A DNA stretch of 8,042 bases from Victivallales bacterium (GTDB taxonomy: Bacteria; Verrucomicrobiota; Lentisphaeria; Oligosphaerales; Oligosphaeraceae). Below the pieces are notes generated by a model. The model did not search any database. It was not told the DNA's origin and was given only the letters and a program-made list of their open reading frames with translations. Of this stretch, positions 1-5,770 are shown in pieces (position 1 is the first letter of the stretch; every line of letters starts with the position of its first letter). The translations under genes and the position numbers were made by a program. The stretch spans positions 1 to 8,042 of the forward strand of contig JAGCTA010000090.1 in the NCBI GenBank assembly GCA_017963875.1, written 5' to 3'.

Positions 1-538
1 CCGACGTTTCGTTTTGCAGTTCCTGGATTTTCTTGTCGCATTTTTCGCGTGTCATGGCGAATGGGTTCATTGAACTGACTGGATATCCCAGACGCCCCGC
101 AATCAACTCATCCTTCTCTTTCTCTGTATCCGCTTTCTTGTTCTGAAGTTCAAGGATTTTTTCATAACTCTCCAAACCCGCCTTCGTTGCAATTAGTTTC
201 AATGCCGATTTGGTAAGGTTCTTGGTGCGGCGACCAAACCATGACGTATCATTCCCTGAAAGGACATCATCGTAATCCGTGACAAGTTCATCCATGTTGC
301 GCCAGATTGTCGTGAACTTGTCAGATTCGATTTCGGCATCAAGTATTGCCTCAGTATTTTCGCCTGCACGAGGTGCCAGTGCTGGCGCGCTGCTTGGGGT
401 CTCGCCCCCCATTTTTTCTTTCACCATGATCGCAGAGCCCCGAACGGTCTCCTCAATGGCCGCACAGCCTGTTGAAATAAACGAGACAATTATGAAAACG
501 TTAAGGAAAAACGATGTGTGGATATGAAAATTGAACAT
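1..538 (-). CDS. Putative lipoprotein, unknown function (C-terminus outside window)
   Basis: I do not recognise the family. The first 179 codons are visible and the frame is open to the left edge. The start is ATG at 538-536, preceded by AGAGG (547-551) eight bases upstream. Residues 1-24 form a hydrophobic signal peptide ending in STGC, so Cys25 is the likely lipidated residue and the protein should be anchored in a membrane of the cell envelope. After it come a Ser/Ala/Pro-rich linker (about 45-60), a helical region with Trp79 and Trp100, and a highly charged Lys/Glu-rich stretch (about 120-178) that could form a coiled coil. The gene diverges from the NYN gene across a repeat-containing spacer. 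The lipoprotein assignment is solid, but the function is unknown. Confidence 0.75.
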   Translation of the reverse strand, partial: MFNFHIHTSFFLNVFIIVSFISTGCAAIEETVRGSAIMVKEKMGGETPSSAPALAPRAGENTEAILDAEIESDKFTTIWRNMDELVTDYDDVLSGNDTSWFGRRTKNLTKSALKLIATKAGLESYEKILELQNKKADTEKEKDELIAGRLGYPVSSMNPFAMTREKCDKKIQELQNETS

Positions 539-590
539 AACCGATACCTCTGGATGATTGTTGCCTGAATACAGTTCATACTTTTTTGAA

Positions 591-763
591 ACGCTCTATT
601 CCCTATGAGGGTAGGTTCGACCTATCGAGGTCGTGATCCTTTTGTGGCATCTTTCCCCCAGGTTTCGCTTCGCTCAACCTAGGGGTACTGATATTTGATC
701 CCTTCGGGGTATTTCACAGTCGCCTTGCATGTACAATTACTGATCCTCATGGGGAACAGAACC
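591..763 (+). repeat. MITE/REP-like structured repeat, copy 1
   Basis: This noncoding element matches, over its whole length, the reverse complement of 5572-5748, by eye at about three quarters identity. The match includes 29 identical bases at 652-680. Its ends are related inverted repeats: 593-612 against the complement of 743-762 agree at 16 of 20 positions. Inside are three hairpins: 618-633 (6-bp stem CGACCT/AGGTCG), 655-685 (9 paired bases around a C-A mismatch, 11-base loop) and 698-710 (5-bp stem around TTC). TTTTGAAA occurs on both sides (584-591 and 764-771), a possible target duplication. No transposase is encoded. It lies in the divergent spacer between the lipoprotein and NYN genes, and mobilisation in trans is an inference. 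Confidence 0.8.
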
Positions 764-804
764 TTTTGAAAACTACTTGTAAATATATATCATTTTAGGC
801 TTTC

Positions 805-832
805 TTGCAATTAATATTTCACAGTGTAAAAT
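805..832 (+). promoter_or_regulatory. Candidate sigma-70 promoter for the NYN gene
   Basis: TTGCAA (805-810) and TAAAAT (827-832) are separated by 16 bases within a very AT-rich stretch that follows repeat copy 1. Transcription would begin near 839, leaving a leader of roughly 25 bases before ATG 866. Because the region is AT-rich, chance matches are likely. Confidence 0.4.
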
Positions 833-865
833 ATATTTTTAAAACATTTTCAACGCAATTCTTGA

Positions 866-2017
866 ATGGCTTCAGGTAACAATCACATGGACGGTCTGCA
901 GACAAAACAGGATTTTCCCATAGCGGTTTTGATAGATGCCGACAACATCAGTGCCAATGCGGCAGAAGAAATCTTCAGAATCGCTCAACGTCTTGGAGAG
1001 CCCATTGTCCGCCGTGCGTACGGAATGGTTGGATGTTTTTCAGATAGTTCTGGCTGGACAAAGATGCAGCGGACATTTGGAATCGTCGCACGCCCGCAGG
1101 TCAGTAACATCCCACACAAGAATGTCGCCGACATCGCTCTTGTCATTGATGCGATGTCCCTTCTTTACAAAAGTTCCTGCAAGGGCATTTGTATTGTTTC
1201 AAGCGACAGTGACTACACGGCACTGGCAGCAAGAATCCGTGAAGAGGGAAAAGTCGTCTACGGTATTGGCGACAACAGAGCACCAGAGAGTTTCCGCACC
1301 GCCTGCAATGCCTTCTTTGAATTGAAGGCACAGCAGAACAAACCAAGTCCTATGGCGAAATCAGTGCAGAATCCTTCTGACAATAAGGTATCCACGCCCG
1401 TCAAAAATGGAAAGCCTGCCTCTTTAGTTATTCCGCAAGAAATGCATTTCATTTGCCCGAGATGCGGGCATTCTCTTAAGGCTTCAAGAACGAAATCGAA
1501 CCAGAAATGCAGAATATGCGAGAACTGCGCTGGAATGAGCATCAATCTTTCCGCATTAGACAAAATTTTCGCAGAGGAAGGGCTTAATGAACTATTGGAT
1601 AAGGCTCGCAAGCATGAACAGGCGGGATGCGTCTGTCCCGATTGTGGGAATCAAATGAGCCTTTTGAAAGTCGCATGTGGCAAAAAGCACGTTGAGATAG
1701 ATGTATGCGGCAACTGCAAAGCCGTGTGGTATGATAAAGACGAATTCGAATCGCTTGTACCAAACGATGGCATGCTTATTCCTACGGTTTCTGCTGGCAA
1801 GGCATACCGCCGTGAAATGGTTGTCGCGCTGACAGCCGACATACGGGAAGGTCGCCTGGTTTTATATACCCTTGAAAAACTAAAGAACGCATTGAAATGC
1901 ATCTATCATGTACCGAATCCAGATATTGCCCCTATCATCGGAACTCTACAAGCCACAAAAGTCATCTCCGTTGACAGTAAAACAGGTAGTTGTAATCTTT
2001 ATCAGAATATGGCTTGA
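866..2017 (+). CDS. NYN-domain putative ribonuclease with tandem zinc ribbons
   Basis: The protein has 383 residues. Residues 17-152 form a NYN (LabA/DUF88-type, PIN-like) domain with the expected acidic residues: D24 and D26 in LIDADN, D89 and D95 in the VADIALVIDA segment, and D114 and D116 in SSDSDY. Members of this fold are metal-dependent RNases, so RNA cleavage in the cytoplasm is inferred. A polar linker (155-192) leads to a first cysteine cluster (C197, C200, C215, C218, C221) and a second that resembles a TFIIB-type zinc ribbon (C257, C260, C281, C284, followed by a WYDKDEF segment). Residues 315-383 form a compact end, possibly winged-helix-like. ATG 866 has no Shine-Dalgarno site, and in-frame ATG 887 (Met8), preceded by a weak AGG, is an alternative start. 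The domain call is firm, but the substrate is unknown. Confidence 0.85.
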   Translation: MASGNNHMDGLQTKQDFPIAVLIDADNISANAAEEIFRIAQRLGEPIVRRAYGMVGCFSDSSGWTKMQRTFGIVARPQVSNIPHKNVADIALVIDAMSLLYKSSCKGICIVSSDSDYTALAARIREEGKVVYGIGDNRAPESFRTACNAFFELKAQQNKPSPMAKSVQNPSDNKVSTPVKNGKPASLVIPQEMHFICPRCGHSLKASRTKSNQKCRICENCAGMSINLSALDKIFAEEGLNELLDKARKHEQAGCVCPDCGNQMSLLKVACGKKHVEIDVCGNCKAVWYDKDEFESLVPNDGMLIPTVSAGKAYRREMVVALTADIREGRLVLYTLEKLKNALKCIYHVPNPDIAPIIGTLQATKVISVDSKTGSCNLYQNMA

Positions 2018-2075
2018 GTGGAGGTTTTATTTATAAACGTACCGTTTGAAAAAGCGTCATTCGTGCCTGACACAC

Positions 2076-2111
2076 AAAAAAGGGAAGCGACCGAAATCGT
2101 TTCCCTTTTTT
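2076..2111. terminator. Bidirectional rho-independent terminator
   Basis: Bases 2076-2090 pair with 2097-2111 in a 15-bp stem (one G-T pair) around the loop CCGAAA. The outer arms are A6GGGAA and TTCCCT6, so each strand gives a hairpin followed by a run of U. It lies between the convergent NYN gene and the small lipoprotein gene and should end transcription from both. Confidence 0.9.
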
Positions 2112-2167
2112 ATCCCAAGAGCGATTTCAGCAGATGAAACCGCCTTTATGCTGTGGGAATCACGCTA

Positions 2168-2341
2168 TTACTTCTGGTTGACCAGGAGTCCATCGCCATA
2201 GACAAGGCTCTCGATGGAGATACCGAAGAAGGTGTTGTACCAAATCTTGTTGTTGTTCGCGCCAGTGGGTGTGCGCAAAGAACCGCAGCCAGTCAGAGCC
2301 ATAAGAGCAACAGCAGCAGCAATCATCATAATCTTTTTCAT
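2168..2341 (-). CDS. Small lipoprotein (57 aa), unknown function
   Basis: The start chosen is ATG at 2341-2339, because a perfect AAGGAG (2349-2354) sits seven bases upstream. The 14 extra codons of an upstream in-frame ATG at 2383 would run through this ribosome site. The product begins MKKIMMIAAAVALMALTGC, a textbook lipoprotein signal peptide with lipobox LTGC and lipidated Cys19. The mature part is only 39 residues, with an Asn-rich patch (NNN) and an aromatic/glycine segment (WYNTFFGISIESLVYGDG). I do not recognise the family. A strong ribosome site, a good promoter and a 5' stem-loop suggest an abundant envelope protein. It is transcribed away from the glycosylase gene and ends against the shared terminator. 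Confidence 0.85.
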   Translation of the reverse strand: MKKIMMIAAAVALMALTGCGSLRTPTGANNNKIWYNTFFGISIESLVYGDGLLVNQK

Positions 2342-2375
2342 AGTTTTACTCCTTTTTGTTAAGGGTGTTTTCTCA

Positions 2376-2392
2376 GTCTGCACCTTGCAGAC
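2376..2392 (-). promoter_or_regulatory. 5' stem-loop in the leader of the small lipoprotein mRNA
   Basis: GTCTGC (2376-2381) and GCAGAC (2387-2392) form a perfect 6-bp stem with a 5-base loop. From the promoter called at 2399-2426, transcription would start at about 2392, so the hairpin would sit at the very 5' end of the mRNA and upstream of the AAGGAG. Such 5' stem-loops can protect mRNAs from decay; that role here is inferred. Confidence 0.5.
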
Positions 2393-2398
2393 GGTGTT

Positions 2399-2426
2399 AT
2401 GTTAATGCTATTTTGGGGAAAGTCAA
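2399..2426 (-). promoter_or_regulatory. Sigma-70-type promoter for the small lipoprotein
   Basis: On the minus strand TTGACT (2426-2421) is followed after 16 bases by TAACAT (2404-2399). This is five of six and four of six matches to the consensus boxes at acceptable spacing, about 58 bases upstream of the start codon. Confidence 0.5.
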
Positions 2427-2486
2427 GAGATTTTTCAAGGAAAACTGCATTATTTCACCCCAAGTCAAGCCTTCCTTAAGTTGTTT

Positions 2487-3125
2487 TTATGTATTCAAAA
2501 TAGAGGTTTCGAGTTGCGAACACGCCTCACCGCAGCCTGATTTTCGGCAAGAGTCCTTGCACAGGGCAAGAATCAGGGCATGATATTCGCCATAAAGATC
2601 CAAGTCCACAGGCAAAGCGTCCATAAATTCTTTTTGCAAGGCGTCATACGGCATTTTCCCATTAAGACGCAAATGTCTTTCAGCCACACGTCTCGTATAG
2701 GCGTCAATAATGAAAACAGGCTTCTTGAATACATACAGCAGAATATCGTCTGCAGTCTCTTTTCCAACACCTTTGACAGAAAGAAGCAGACGACGCATTC
2801 CCCAAATATCCTTTGATTTCAAAAACTCATTTTCATGCGCAAGAAAGAATGTCGCCATTTCCTTCAAATAGACGCTCTTCTGCATGAAGAACCCCGCAGG
2901 ACGAATAACCTCCCGCAAATCATCATCCGATGCAGACAAAATGCTTTCTGGAGTCGTCCAGCCTGATTTCTCTAGATTCGCCAAGGCCTTTTCCACATTT
3001 GCCCAAGCCGTGTTTTGGGTAAGGATTGCTCCTGCGACAATTTCCCATCGGTTGCCGCTCTTGCATGGCCACCAATGTTGTTCTCCATAATAATCAAAAA
3101 GTCTATGGTAAAAATCCAATATCAT
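2487..3125 (-). CDS. Endonuclease III-like HhH-GPD DNA glycosylase (MagIII/COG2231-like)
   Basis: The 212-residue protein belongs to the helix-hairpin-helix-GPD base-excision repair superfamily. It shows the substrate-side segment AGAILTQNTAW (31-41), a RPAGFFMQK segment (75-83), the hairpin LLSVKGVGKETADDIL (114-129) and the catalytic aspartate D141 in FIIDAYTRR. RPAGFFMQK, WWP and GVGKETAD resemble, from memory, Helicobacter MagIII, a 3-methyladenine glycosylase. In endonuclease III the hairpin reads GVGRKTAN with a catalytic lysine. Here that position is E123, so a monofunctional glycosylase without lyase activity is predicted. Four cysteines (189, 193, 198, 202) do not have the usual C-x6-C-x2-C-x5-C iron-sulfur spacing. 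The start is supported by GAGAGG (3131-3136) five bases before the ATG. The lesion specificity is inferred. Confidence 0.9.
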   Translation of the reverse strand: MILDFYHRLFDYYGEQHWWPCKSGNRWEIVAGAILTQNTAWANVEKALANLEKSGWTTPESILSASDDDLREVIRPAGFFMQKSVYLKEMATFFLAHENEFLKSKDIWGMRRLLLSVKGVGKETADDILLYVFKKPVFIIDAYTRRVAERHLRLNGKMPYDALQKEFMDALPVDLDLYGEYHALILALCKDSCRKSGCGEACSQLETSILNT

Positions 3126-3214
3126 GAAATCCTCTCATTCCGTCTCGCCTGCGCCCCAAAACGCCATGGAAAATGCCTGTTCGTTTTTTTTCATGGATTT
3201 TCATATCCCGACTG

Positions 3215-3244
3215 TTGGAATTTTAATCATATCAGTAATATAGT
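3215..3244 (+). promoter_or_regulatory. Candidate promoter upstream of tig
   Basis: TTGGAA (3215-3220) is followed after 18 bases by TATAGT (3239-3244). It lies in the 270-base spacer between the divergent glycosylase and tig genes and would give a leader of about 145 bases before GTG 3396. The call rests on box similarity only. Nothing else is recognised in this spacer. Confidence 0.3.
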
Positions 3245-3384
3245 ACATAAATGACTGATGGATAAATACGCCATCAGCAATTTGTCTTTTTCAATCAACG
3301 ACAAGACGAAAGAAATTCGTCGCTTCGTGCTGAAATCTGCTCATTGGGAGCATATTGACAGCCGAAGTCAAAACGACTGTTTTC

Positions 3385-3390
3385 AAGGAG
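3385..3390 (+). promoter_or_regulatory. Shine-Dalgarno site that fixes the tig start
   Basis: AAGGAG lies five bases before GTG 3396. The upstream in-frame ATG at 3258 has no such site. Confidence 0.85.
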
Positions 3391-3395
3391 TTCCA

Positions 3396-4718
3396 GTGGA
3401 AAATCCGACCATCAATCTCAACATCGCCAAAACTGAAACCGCCCCATGCAGCCTGGCACTGAAAGTCGAGGTGCTTCCTCCGCGAGTTCAGAAAACTTTG
3501 AGCGAAGTCATTGCCATGTTTTCCCAACAGGTCAAGATTCCAGGTTTCCGCGCAGGTAAAGTCCCTGCCAACGTCATTCTCAAGCGTTTTGGGAAAGATG
3601 TTGTCCTGGAAACCAAAAAGAAACTAATTGGGAAAGCCTACGAAGATGCAGTAAAATCAGAAAACATCAATGTCATCGGCGAACCACAGATCAAGGAATC
3701 CGATGAATACACCCTAGACCAGAAGACATCCTTCAATGTCACTTTTGACTTGGAGACAGCGCCTGTTTTCAATCTTCCCGATTACAAAGGCCTCAAGTTG
3801 ACGAAAAAAGCCATCGTCATTTCCGATGAGCAGATTGACAATGCAATGGCTGAATTGCAGGAACGCAAGACCCAATATGAAAAAAGCGAGCAGCCTGCGG
3901 CAAAAAACGACATGCTGCGCGCGACCTACACTGCAACAGTCCCAGAAGGCGTGGAAGTGACAGACAAGTCAAAGTTCATCCTGAATGGCACGAACAGTTG
4001 GCTTGTACTCAAAGAGCCAGAAATGCTTCCAGGCATGGCGGCGGCGCTGGAGGGAGCGACCGTCGGCGAAGAGCGTGATGTCAATGTCACTTTCCCTGAA
4101 AGCCACTACAATAATGAGGTCGCTGGCAAGACATTCAGTTATCATGTGGTAGTCAATGAAATCCACAAGGCGAGTGTTCCCTCGCTTGAGGAAGTGGCAA
4201 AATCCGTCGGATGCGAATCAGTGGAGCAGTTGCGCACTCGTATATCCGAGAATATGAAGCAGCAGGCTGAAAATGCCGAAAAATCCAGCATGTGCCATCA
4301 GGTGGAAGATTTCCTGAAGAACGCTGTGGACTTCCCGCTGCCTCCGAAGACATTGGAGGCTCAGAAGAACGCCATCGCTGGGCAAAATTATCAGGCTGAA
4401 CTCCGCAGAGGCGCGACAAAGGAAGAACTCGAGCCGAAGAAAGAGGAAATGCTTGCCGCCGCCGAGACGGAAGCAGCCAACCAGATTCGCCTTGATTTCA
4501 CGATCAATGCCATTGCAGACGCAGAGAAAATCGAAGTTTCCCAGGAGGAACTGCTTCAGACCATCAACCAGTTTGCAATGATGCAAGGAATGAAACTGGA
4601 TGAAATGATTCGCAAACTCCAGAAAGAAGGGCGGATCATGACCATGATGCACAGCATCCGCATGCAGAAGACACTTGAGGCGATTGTCAAGTTGGCCGAT
4701 GTAACGGAAATCGCATGA
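3396..4718 (+). CDS. tig: Trigger factor, ribosome-associated chaperone / peptidyl-prolyl isomerase
   Basis: Trigger factor binds the ribosome exit tunnel and shields nascent chains. The frame is open from ATG 3258, but the first 46 codons do not resemble the family. GTG 3396 has an ideal AAGGAG, and starting there gives 440 residues, the normal size. The N-terminal ribosome-binding domain carries the signature GFRAGKVP (50-57). The central FKBP-like isomerase domain spans about 168-256, including MLPGMAAALEGATVGEE and VTFPESHYNNEVAGK. The rest (about 257-440) is the helical chaperone cradle, rich in Glu, Lys and Met. It heads the tig-clpP-clpX cluster and diverges from the glycosylase gene. 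The identification is secure and the start is well supported. Confidence 0.95.
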   Translation: MENPTINLNIAKTETAPCSLALKVEVLPPRVQKTLSEVIAMFSQQVKIPGFRAGKVPANVILKRFGKDVVLETKKKLIGKAYEDAVKSENINVIGEPQIKESDEYTLDQKTSFNVTFDLETAPVFNLPDYKGLKLTKKAIVISDEQIDNAMAELQERKTQYEKSEQPAAKNDMLRATYTATVPEGVEVTDKSKFILNGTNSWLVLKEPEMLPGMAAALEGATVGEERDVNVTFPESHYNNEVAGKTFSYHVVVNEIHKASVPSLEEVAKSVGCESVEQLRTRISENMKQQAENAEKSSMCHQVEDFLKNAVDFPLPPKTLEAQKNAIAGQNYQAELRRGATKEELEPKKEEMLAAAETEAANQIRLDFTINAIADAEKIEVSQEELLQTINQFAMMQGMKLDEMIRKLQKEGRIMTMMHSIRMQKTLEAIVKLADVTEIA

Positions 4719-4737
4719 GCATCATTCGAATGCTTTT
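4718..4737 (+). terminator. Weak hairpin after tig
   Basis: AGCAT (4718-4722) pairs with ATGCT (4730-4734) around a 7-base loop and runs into TTTT. Five base pairs is weak, so partial readthrough into clpP is likely if it acts at all. Confidence 0.25.
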
Positions 4738-4822
4738 GAACTCATGAATTTGATACTGCACTGAATAAAAAAAGCAGTTGCTGGCGTATTTAATTCTGTT
4801 CGACGAGCCTGGAGGATGTTCC

Positions 4823-4867
4823 ATGATGTCAATGGGCATTTTCCAGGCGAATTTATCTTTAACGTGA
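4823..4867 (+). CDS. Possible 14-residue leader peptide upstream of clpP
   Basis: GGAGG (4811-4815) lies seven bases before ATG 4823, a better ribosome site than that of clpP itself. The frame reads MMSMGIFQANLSLT and stops at TGA 4865-4867, 18 bases before the clpP ATG and in the same frame. It could be a regulatory or coupling peptide, or a fortuitous ORF. No attenuator codon bias such as a run of one amino acid is visible. Confidence 0.3.
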   Translation: MMSMGIFQANLSLT

Positions 4868-4885
4868 ATACCTGGGGATACAACA

Positions 4886-5488
4886 ATGAATGAAAGAGAC
4901 AACTACTACGTGCCGTTTGTTCTTGAGCAGACAGCACACGGCGAACGTCAATATGACATATACTCAAGACTTCTGAAGGACCGCATCATCATGCTAGGCA
5001 CTGCCATTGATGACAACATCGCCAATGTACTGGTCGCCCAGTTGCTTTTCCTTCAAAGCGAAGACCCAAAGAAAGACATAAGCCTTTACATCAACAGCCC
5101 TGGCGGCAGCGTCTCCGCAGGGCTTGCCATTTATGATACCATGCAGATGCTTTCCTGCGACGTATGCACCTACTGTATCGGTCAGGCAGCCTCCATGGGC
5201 GCAGTGCTTCTGGCCGCTGGCACGACAGGAAAGCGCTATGCATTGCCCAACTCGCGAATTATGGTCCACCAGCCGCTGGGTGGCTTTGAAGGCTCCGCAG
5301 CCGATGCTGAAATCCATGTCAAGGAATTGCTGAAGTGCAAGACGACGCTCTATGGCATCCTTGCCAAGCATATTGGCAAGCCTGTTGAGCAGATTACGAA
5401 GGATTCCGACAGGGATTTCTTCATGTCTGCCGATGAAGCCCAGGCATACGGCATTGTCGATAAGGTCCTTCCACCGAGGAATCGCTGA
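4886..5488 (+). CDS. clpP: ATP-dependent Clp protease proteolytic subunit ClpP
   Basis: ClpP is the serine peptidase of the Clp protease. It forms a double-heptamer chamber that degrades proteins unfolded by ClpX or ClpA/ClpC. The 200-residue product is full length for the family and has the complete triad: S103 in QAASMGA, H128 in [10 protein letters not shown] and D177 in [12 protein letters not shown]. Other hallmarks are [19 protein letters not shown] (68-86) and the [11 protein letters not shown] segment. There is little or no propeptide: [14 protein letters not shown] starts close to the mature N-terminus of the E. coli enzyme. The ribosome site is poor (GGGGA at 4874-4878), which makes the short ORF just upstream with a strong site more noticeable. 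It lies between tig and clpX and is separated from clpX by an unusually long, repeat-filled gap. Confidence 0.97.
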   Translation: MNERDNYYVPFVLEQTAHGERQYDIYSRLLKDRIIMLGTAIDDNIANVLVAQLLFLQSEDPKKDISLYINSPGGSVSAGLAIYDTMQMLSCDVCTYCIGQAASMGAVLLAAGTTGKRYALPNSRIMVHQPLGGFEGSAADAEIHVKELLKCKTTLYGILAKHIGKPVEQITKDSDRDFFMSADEAQAYGIVDKVLPPRNR

Positions 5489-5541
5489 TAATCGACTCCA
5501 TAATCGCCCCATATTCCCCTTTGATTGTATTGACAGCAAAC

Positions 5542-5566
5542 ACAATCGCCCACCGATTGTCCTTTT
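5542..5566 (+). terminator. Hairpin after clpP, possible terminator or attenuator
   Basis: ACAATCG (5542-5548) pairs perfectly with CGATTGT (5554-5560) around the 5-base loop CCCAC, followed by CCTTTT. A second GATTGT at 5523-5528 could pair with the same ACAATC and so compete with this hairpin. The stem is AT-rich and the U-run short, so efficiency is doubtful. Confidence 0.35.
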
Positions 5567-5571
5567 ATCAA

Positions 5572-5748
5572 ACGTTCTATTTCCAATGAGGGTCGGTAAT
5601 TGCAACAAAGCCATGGTGGTAGATCAAAGACCCCGAAGGGGTCAAATATTAGAAACCCCAGGTTGAGCGAAGCGAAACCTGGGGGAAACCGAACCCAAAG
5701 GATTCCGACCTCGAAGAGGTCGAACCTAACCTCTTGTGGAACAGAGCA
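5572..5748 (-). repeat. MITE/REP-like structured repeat, copy 2
   Basis: This is the inverted counterpart of 591-763. Its ends 5574-5593 and the complement of 5728-5747 agree at 13 of 20 positions. Pooled with copy 1, the four ends follow a consensus close to GYTCTRTTCCMYATGAGGGT. The three hairpins are better preserved than in copy 1: 5629-5643 (6-bp stem, GAA loop), 5656-5684 (perfect 9-bp stem, 11-base loop) and 5706-5722 (7-bp stem, GAA loop). TTTTATCAA is present at 5563-5571 and again at 5763-5771, the second time overlapping the first base of the clpX start codon. Bases 5600-5770 form an open frame in phase with clpX, but that is a by-product of the repeat. Confidence 0.82.
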
Positions 5749-5770
5749 TTACAAAAAAACAGTTTTATCA

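Noticed and set aside
279..527. 82-codon plus-strand open frame
   Set aside because: It is antisense to the lipoprotein gene, which has a signal peptide, lipobox and ribosome site. The plus frame has no recognisable feature.
591..763. CRISPR array or tRNA/rRNA gene as an explanation of the hairpins
   Set aside because: There are no regularly spaced direct repeats and no cloverleaf. The three stems differ in sequence and recur as a block only in the inverted copy at 5572-5748.
2030..2053. Small inverted repeat AAACG/CGTTT downstream of the NYN gene
   Set aside because: It has a five-base stem in AT-rich DNA without a U-run. The strong terminator at 2076-2111 explains this interval better.
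2018..2137. Possible short gene from GTG directly after the NYN stop
   Set aside because: The frame runs straight through the strong terminator hairpin, has no usable ribosome site and ends after a few dozen codons.
4719..4885. HrcA (CIRCE) or CtsR operator upstream of clpP
   Set aside because: No TTAGCACTC/GAGTGCTAA inverted repeat or tandem heptad typical of these regulators is seen.
4994..5614. 206-codon minus-strand open frame
   Set aside because: It is antisense to clpP, which has a complete catalytic triad, so it is a shadow frame.
5600..5770. 57-codon N-terminal extension of ClpX
   Set aside because: It is encoded by the structured repeat, has no similarity to ClpX and no ribosome site. 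The family zinc-binding N-terminus begins at Met 5771.
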